The notes beneath the pieces are model-generated. The model saw only the letters and a list, made by a program, of their open reading frames with translations, had not been told where the DNA came from and searched no databases. Shown in pieces: positions 59,701 to 64,000 of a stretch of DNA of 64,000 nt (the first letter of the stretch is position 1; each line of letters begins with the position of its first letter). Position numbers and translations under genes: made by a program. The stretch comes from Angiostrongylus vasorum (Eukaryota > Nematoda > Chromadorea > Rhabditida > Metastrongylidae). The stretch lies in NCBI GenBank assembly GCA_018806985.1, contig JADANN010000032.1, forward strand, positions 889,501 through 953,500. The letters run 5' to 3'.

Positions 59701-60100
59701 ATTTCGAATCTGGATGTGAGGAATACTATGGATGTATCATCACTGAGTGGTGCAACAGCTTTTCCTAATTCACTGGTTTTCTGGTGTTTCCTCAAAATTT
59801 GTTCACTAGATAGGTATGGGTGCAAAGTTCACTTTGTATTTTATTCCAGTATGTTGGTCAATTTTGGAGTCGAGTTTTCGATGTTGGATGTATTACCATC
59901 ATCCAAAATTTGTTGCCTTTCTTTTGCGTAAGTGAAATCCCGTTCAGCCTGATGACGTGGTCACGTATGAAAATTGCTTCGACATGAAGGACAAACTGAT
60001 CGGGATGTTAAATGCGGACGTGGAAGAGGAAGACTTGTCGTCACAACATTCTGAAATATTCGTTCCAGATCCACAACGTCCAGATACTATTACCGAATAG
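47772..60100 (+). CDS. MORC2: MORC2-like GHKL ATPase with CW zinc finger
   Basis: Twenty-six exons: 47772-47872, 48000-48088, 48298-48365, 48442-48524, 48638-48746, 48869-48949, 49456-49506, 49683-49831, 49902-49965, 50031-50172, 50610-50671, 52071-52126, 52217-52309, 53122-53208, 53329-53433, 53504-53607, 54079-54212, 54643-54711, 54919-55056, 55201-55353, 55451-55579, 55983-56106, 56395-56540, 57496-57570, 57708-57926 and 59948-60100; 927 residues in frame (human MORC2 1032). ATPase motifs: [22 protein letters not shown] (E46, N50), LDDGCGM (77-82), [14 protein letters not shown]. The S5 part has [19 protein letters not shown] and EQYWKDI, specific to MORC2. The CW finger (about 479-525) has VQCDKCLKWR, W and C-S-K-PEE. 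A Ser/Arg/Pro-rich linker follows, then a predicted coiled coil (805-877). MORC ATPases clamp DNA and act in heterochromatic silencing. Exons 18-23 of the linker rest on splice sites alone. Confidence 0.92.
48982..49353 (-). repeat. Family C repeat in MORC intron 6
   Basis: Reverse copy from 'gtttaccgcctcatcgtggc' to 'gcgggcaatccaagt', slightly short at its end. Confidence 0.8.
50835..51480 (-). mobile_element. SETMAR-like mariner transposase remnant in MORC intron 11
   Basis: On the minus strand the C-terminal catalytic part reads [34 protein letters not shown] and (frame-shifted) NKLVSQWQK, the end of a mariner transposase with the last acidic residue in the SPTDYHFF box. Further right, broken frames give FQVEDEEG and GDELKALVE from the N-terminal part. 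The middle, including the first catalytic aspartate, is missing. Inactive. Confidence 0.85.
51511..51903 (+). repeat. Family C repeat in MORC intron 11
   Basis: Forward copy starting TATACTTGGATACTTGGATGG and ending 'gatgagacggtaaatcgttg'. It lies directly after the mariner remnant. Confidence 0.8.
52763..53032 (-). repeat. Family A SINE in MORC intron 13
   Basis: Reverse copy with tail 'aaggataaaaagtgataaaa' on its left and head 'ccacttcgctacacgggcgc' on its right. It forms an inverted pair with the copy at 53730-54000. Confidence 0.85.
53716..54014 (+). repeat. Family A SINE with target-site duplication in MORC intron 16
   Basis: TTAATGTGTCTAAG occurs at 53716-53729 and 54001-54014, fixing the insert to 53730-54000. 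Box A is TGGCGCAGTGG near 53738-53748, and the end is 'ggtcaacgccgagagttttt'. The head is well preserved, so it is a fairly recent copy. Confidence 0.92.
54302..54508 (+). repeat. Family B element in MORC intron 17
   Basis: Forward copy: 'aaaactagctgggagacaga', tRNA-like part 'gtggtgcgatggtgaacgcg' and 'gcgcattcgttccaca', then 'ctgcggtccggagttttgca' and an end rich in AAATAAAAAG. Confidence 0.75.
59072..59480 (-). repeat. Family D SINE in MORC intron 25
   Basis: The reverse copy starts with a T-run (59072-59084), passes 'gttgaggatttgtgctttct', 'tcccgatctcagagagatga' and 'gaccagcactgtgctcgtgg', and ends at a head where the reverse strand reads GGTAGCGCTGTGGTAATGA. Nearly full length. Confidence 0.75.
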
Positions 60101-61795
60101 AATTCGGTCACTTCTAAACGTTATTTGTGTTCATTCGTATATTTTTGTTCATTTTCTTAAGTGAGATACTCATATTCTTGCCATTGTCCATACCTCGTTA
60201 CATTAGAAGTCCACACTCCTTTAACAATGAGATGCTGTACTATTTATAGAATCATCTTCGATTAGTTTTGAACAAAGATACGATTCATAACCATGACTGC
60301 GTTTTTAGTTTCAATGACGACTTTGTAAAGACATGATGCATAAGTTTAACAACGCGACTCATAGATAACCAACCCAACTTTTCTGGACTTTGCAAATATT
60401 TATGTTTGTTCTCTTAAATTCATGGTGATGAAAGTATCGCTATAGCGTTACCTTCAATCTCGTGATTTGCTATAATTGTCTCTTTGCTTTTATCCACCTA
60501 TCATTTAATGACTGTGGATGGCTTCGATGTCTCCGTTTTTTTCCGCTCTGGTTCTTGTAATGCTTTTAAGCGACATTGCATAACGTTGATCTCAACTCAA
60601 GCTGATCTAATCACTCTTTTGTTGTAACCCAGTGTATGTATTCCGCCACCTCTTCTGCTTATATGCTGTTAAGGTTTAATTGCTTTAGTTCCTTATACAT
60701 CTACGTAATCAAATTTTTCCATGCCTATGTTTCTTGGCTTAATGGCTAAATATTGACATAGTAGGTCGCAAATTTTGCACATGCTAAGAATCTGACCAAT
60801 TACGCAAAATTGCGTTTCTTTTCTTTGCCCACTAGTCCACTGTACTCATCCTTTGCATAACCGACAAATAAAGAACTGCGTTCAGATTGGTTGTCTTATG
60901 ATTCATGCACATGGATGTTTTATTAACAGACCCGATTTTTTGTACAATTTATGTGCTCTCTTTTATGGTGGACAACAGCGTTTAAAATAGCCGTAGTTGC
61001 GATGTTGTTTAGCATCATGTGGTCTTTCGTTGTACGCTTGGTCACTACTTGAAATTCAGAGCGGGTCTGCGGTGAGGCTTTTCACTGAATGGTTTTGTGG
61101 TCTTAACAAGTGTTGTAGTTCCCAGGACCGATTTTCTATTAACCATATTGTATATTAAGTGTTGTACTATAATGTTACTTGAATATTTTCTTGGATGACT
61201 GAGCTAGCGCGAGGTTGTTACAAAACTCTCATTCTGCTAGTTTTTCGATGTCTTCGTCTTCCTTAGTACAGCGTTGGTCGTAGTAGATTGTCCAAAACTG
61301 GTCGTTCGAGCGATGTAGGTCTTCGCATTGAGTCGGATCCATTCGAATGGAGCACAGCTTGAATGGGGGAATTTCATTTGGCATTTCTCTTTATACAGGG
61401 CAGTTGTTGACCAAATACGATGTGCTTTTCTTGGCGACAATTAAATACTGCAATGAACCTTCATAAATCACAGAGAATCATGTAAGTTTCAGCAAAGTTT
61501 CGTTCAACTAGTCATTTGCTGACTAGACCATTTCAATTCCCAGAACTGTCGAAAATAGGCTAGGGTTTTACCTGGTTGTCACCACTTGCCAACTAGTGAA
61601 TATTACCGTTGATGGTATGGGAGTACTTCATTGCGCAGACTTCCAGATAAAAATGAATTGTAGGGCTTACCAATTTGTCAAGACTGGCGCCAATTTTTCA
61701 GCCCAGAAGGCATAAGAAGCTTTTTTTATGTTGGGGCAATGAACCCAACCAATGACCACATTTAAATTGCAGGAGGCCGTTCATCACTTCCACCA
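60101..61795. other. MORC 3' flank; no further gene recognised
   Basis: AATAAA at 60867-60872 is the first clear poly(A) signal after the stop, but 770 bases away. The part at 61265-61420 resembles 18655-18790, a dispersed repeat of unknown type. Confidence 0.4.
60867..60872 (+). promoter_or_regulatory. Possible poly(A) signal of the MORC gene
   Basis: AATAAA on the plus strand within ACAAATAAAGAAC. It is distant, so the true end of the transcript may use a variant signal closer to the stop. Confidence 0.3.
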
Positions 61796-62045
61796 CTTGT
61801 GAGGGAGGTAGAGCGCAGTCGTTAGTAATGCAGTCCATCAAGAGCCAAGGTGCTGACTCGACTCCCAATCTCTGAACTGTCCCACAGTTCACGTGGGAAC
61901 GCCTTAGCTCGGCCTGCAGCCGAGATAACACAAGAAATGTTTGAAGATCTTTGTGAGCGATAAATGCGAGGAAGACGAATCGAATGCAAGAAGTGCTAGG
62001 ATTTGTACAATAGGTGTGATAACGAGTCGTAAGAAAAATCGCTTT
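61796..62045 (+). repeat. Family D SINE copy
   Basis: Head 'gaggtagagcgcagtcgtta' with box-B-like GACTCGACTCCC near 61855. The ending has 'gcaagaagtgctaggatttg' and a short A-rich tail. Confidence 0.7.
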
Positions 62046-63319
62046 GCTACAGATACTCCTAGCTGCCGTTTATACCTGTATAAGCTTTGTTCTCTTTTTC
62101 AGCAACTCACTGATAGTTAAGATGTGCTCTAAACATCTTCGACTAAAGAAAGCGTGCGACTTACTCAGAGCCCTTCTAAAGTCCTGTGACATGTCCTTTA
62201 GTTTTTGGTAGGATTTTCTCTCAACCATAATTAGAAGTGCTTTGCAGTATGGTAGTATGGTCATTCTTTCGACTCCGTACTCAGGAATAAATAAGCCCTC
62301 CATCCCACCGTGATCGACAACATGGTCCCGGACTTGGAACACAGATGGTCCTTAGCTGGTTTTTGATAGACAGGATAAGCATTTACTCAGCTGTACAATG
62401 TTCAACACATAATGCTGGACGCTCAATTTTTGTGTGGTTGGCTCATGGAACAACACCTAATTTGCACGCTGCAGTGACCTCCTAGTTTTATATCAATAAA
62501 CGACAATTTTTTCGAAACTTGGAGAGCTTCAGGGTTTGTGAGCATGACGCGATTGTAGAGGATACTTTGAGCTGTCGCTGAATGGATATGAACATTATTT
62601 ATGCTACCGTTTACTATATTACTATGGTCCATCATATAAACACGTTGCTGTCATAATTTGGAAGGCTTTTGCACCTTACTTTTGGCCTGTCCATTCCTTA
62701 CGATAACTGTTGTTCATCGTAGTGATTACGATTGAAAAAGCAGTCAATTGCCTGACAAATCACCGGTCTTTGAATTTGCTCGAGCGGAGGTTTTCCTGTA
62801 TTTCAAAGTGCAGAACAGAGTCTATGTTGGATACGGAACCAATTAACTGCAAGAATTATGGGAAAGGCTCCTTTGCACCAAAATAAACTGTTAGAAAGAA
62901 AATGACGCCTCTACAGCTCATACGGCACGTCGTGTATGATTGTATGGAATGCACATCGTCCGTTATGTCTTAAAACCACCATTGATTTACATTATTCTGT
63001 TTAACCAAGAAGGTTCGATTTCTGTCATTAGGGGTTCGTCAAAATCGGAAACGTTCATGACACCATTGCAAAAACCGACTTTACTCTAATCTCGTTCTAG
63101 CTAACCCCTCTATAGCTCAAACGGGCGATTCGCAGTTCATCCGCATTATTCTGTTAAACCAAGAAGGTTCGGTTCCGGTTATTAATGATTCTTCAAAATC
63201 AGAAACATAACACCATTTCAAAAACCGACTTCACTCTAACCTCGTCATAACTTCAGTAATGCTTCACTAAGCCGCCTTTAATTTAATCTCGGCGTGAATA
63301 AAGAATGAAAAAAGGATAT
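62046..63319. other. No gene recognised; dispersed and tandem repeats
   Basis: The stretch 62560-62670 resembles 16660-16800 in NAA80 intron 1 ('ccatttactat...tactatgatccatcat' pattern), an unclassified dispersed repeat. A tandem duplication follows and is listed separately. Confidence 0.4.
62990..63248 (+). repeat. Two-unit diverged tandem duplication
   Basis: Unit one (62990-63100) and unit two (63144-63248) share 'aaccaagaaggttcg', 'ttcaaaatc-gaaac' and 'caaaaaccgactt-actctaa', about 80-85 percent by eye. The linkers share 'cctctatagctca' and 'cctctacagctca'. Confidence 0.75.
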
Positions 63320-63660
63320 AGTTCTCGGGGTTGATCAATCCCCTGAGGGATGCGCCATGCATTCGACTTCATTAAGTATCATTGCAGCTGATTGAATGCA
63401 TATCTGGCCTTTACAATGACTCGCGGTGGCCTACCGATGTATCGAGCCAGTGCTGCTATCGTCCCAGACAAGTTTGGTACCAATTTGCCAACCCCGGAGG
63501 GATGGAAGGCTTGGTGAGCCACAGGCGCTGGGATCGACTTCCCGTGTGGGTCGCAGTGGCGCCTCCAACCACTGCGCCACACGCGAGTCATTGTAAGGGG
63601 CTAGATATGCATTCAGTGACCTCCAAACGATGCTTAATGAAGCGCCGACAGCTTCATCCA
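63320..63660. repeat. Family A SINE fused to an opposite-oriented fragment
   Basis: A reverse copy (63320-63587) ends in its head 'ccactgcgccacacgcg' and runs straight into 'agtcattgtaaggggctaga', which is the forward inner part of the same family, up to 'gccgacagcttcatccagct'. The junction falls at the shared CGCGAGTCATTGTAA motif, so it looks like an inverted fusion or template switch. Confidence 0.75.
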
Positions 63661-63799
63661 GCTTTATCCTTTATAGTCGCCAGAGTGCGGTCTTGAGACT
63701 TTTTTAGCTGGTAAGTACTCGTAGTCCCCGTAGTTCCTAAAGGTGCAGCTGTGCAAGGTCTTTCGGAGTTGGTGAAATGAAGTCCTCAACTTTTCACGT

Positions 63800-64000
63800 T
63801 TTTAGTCTTTTAATATTCTCTTTTCCATTTTTTTACGACCCGTCTTTCCAATCTACAGTGCGACTCTCAGCACTTCTCAAATTCATTTCGTTTCCTCGTT
63901 TCCATCATCATTGAAAGTCTTCCAACTTTCACATTTGGCTTTGGCTGCTGCTTAAGGGTTTTCTTTTCATCGTGAATGTCGTTGAGTGCTGGTCGAGTCG
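63800..64000 (-). repeat. Family D SINE, cut by window end
   Basis: The reverse copy starts with a T-rich tail (63800-63835) and contains 'tgcgactctcagcacttctc' and 'ttgagtgctggtcgagtcg'. Its head lies beyond the window. Confidence 0.65.

Noticed and set aside
62990..63248. CRISPR-like direct repeats
   Set aside because: Only two long, diverged units with no regular short repeats or spacers, in a eukaryotic context.

Overview
The window looks like a piece of nematode nuclear genome, most likely a clade V strongylid such as a hookworm. The grounds are small exons cut by introns carrying short-consensus splice sites, polypyrimidine-AG sites only 2-9 bases upstream of several start codons (the pattern left by spliced-leader trans-splicing), decayed RTE-type endonuclease/reverse transcriptase copies, a SETMAR-like mariner remnant, Penelope-like GIY-YIG fragments, and four short repeat families in introns and intergenic DNA. 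I saw no rRNA or true tRNA genes, CRISPR array or bacterial operon. The species cannot be fixed from sequence reading alone.

Layout. 1-9.9 kb is gene-poor and repeat-rich, with a decayed reverse transcriptase at about 3.8-4.2 kb. At 9.9-10.3 kb on the minus strand is an isolated exon resembling the N-terminus of WDR37. An MRG15/mrg-1 gene (chromo barrel plus MRG domain) lies at 11316-14822 minus. A NAA80-type N-acetyltransferase gene (five exons) lies at 16339-20578 plus, divergent from mrg-1. A fold-back element sits at 21563-22127. A KLHL18-like BTB-BACK-Kelch gene (ten exons found, first coding exon not found) covers 22375-28660 minus. A haspin kinase gene (20 exons, 808 codons plus stop, in frame throughout) covers 30407-37837 minus, with an RTE copy in its first intron. 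38.3-42.6 kb is a nest of mobile elements: Penelope fragments and a second RTE copy that is itself interrupted by a tRNA-derived SINE with a clean 10-bp target duplication. A single-exon syntaxin-16 gene is at 43285-44268 plus, followed by a small two-exon candidate gene at 44548-44822. A MORC2-like ATPase gene (26 exons, 927 codons plus stop) covers 47772-60100 plus. 60.1-64 kb holds repeats only.

The gene models were built by joining exons through splice sites, reading phase and remembered family conservation; every multi-exon model keeps phase. Three of the genes act on chromatin or mitosis: MRG15 reads methylated histone H3, haspin phosphorylates H3 Thr3, and MORC2-type ATPases silence or compact DNA. 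KLHL18 is a CUL3 adaptor with known mitotic substrates. The neighbours lie on both strands and I have no evidence of co-regulation. Four repeat families are named here A (tRNA-derived SINE, about 270-285 bp, tail of TATCC-like units), B (tRNA-like, about 200 bp, often as inverted dimers), C (about 390 bp, no coding) and D (tRNA-like head with an A-rich tail).
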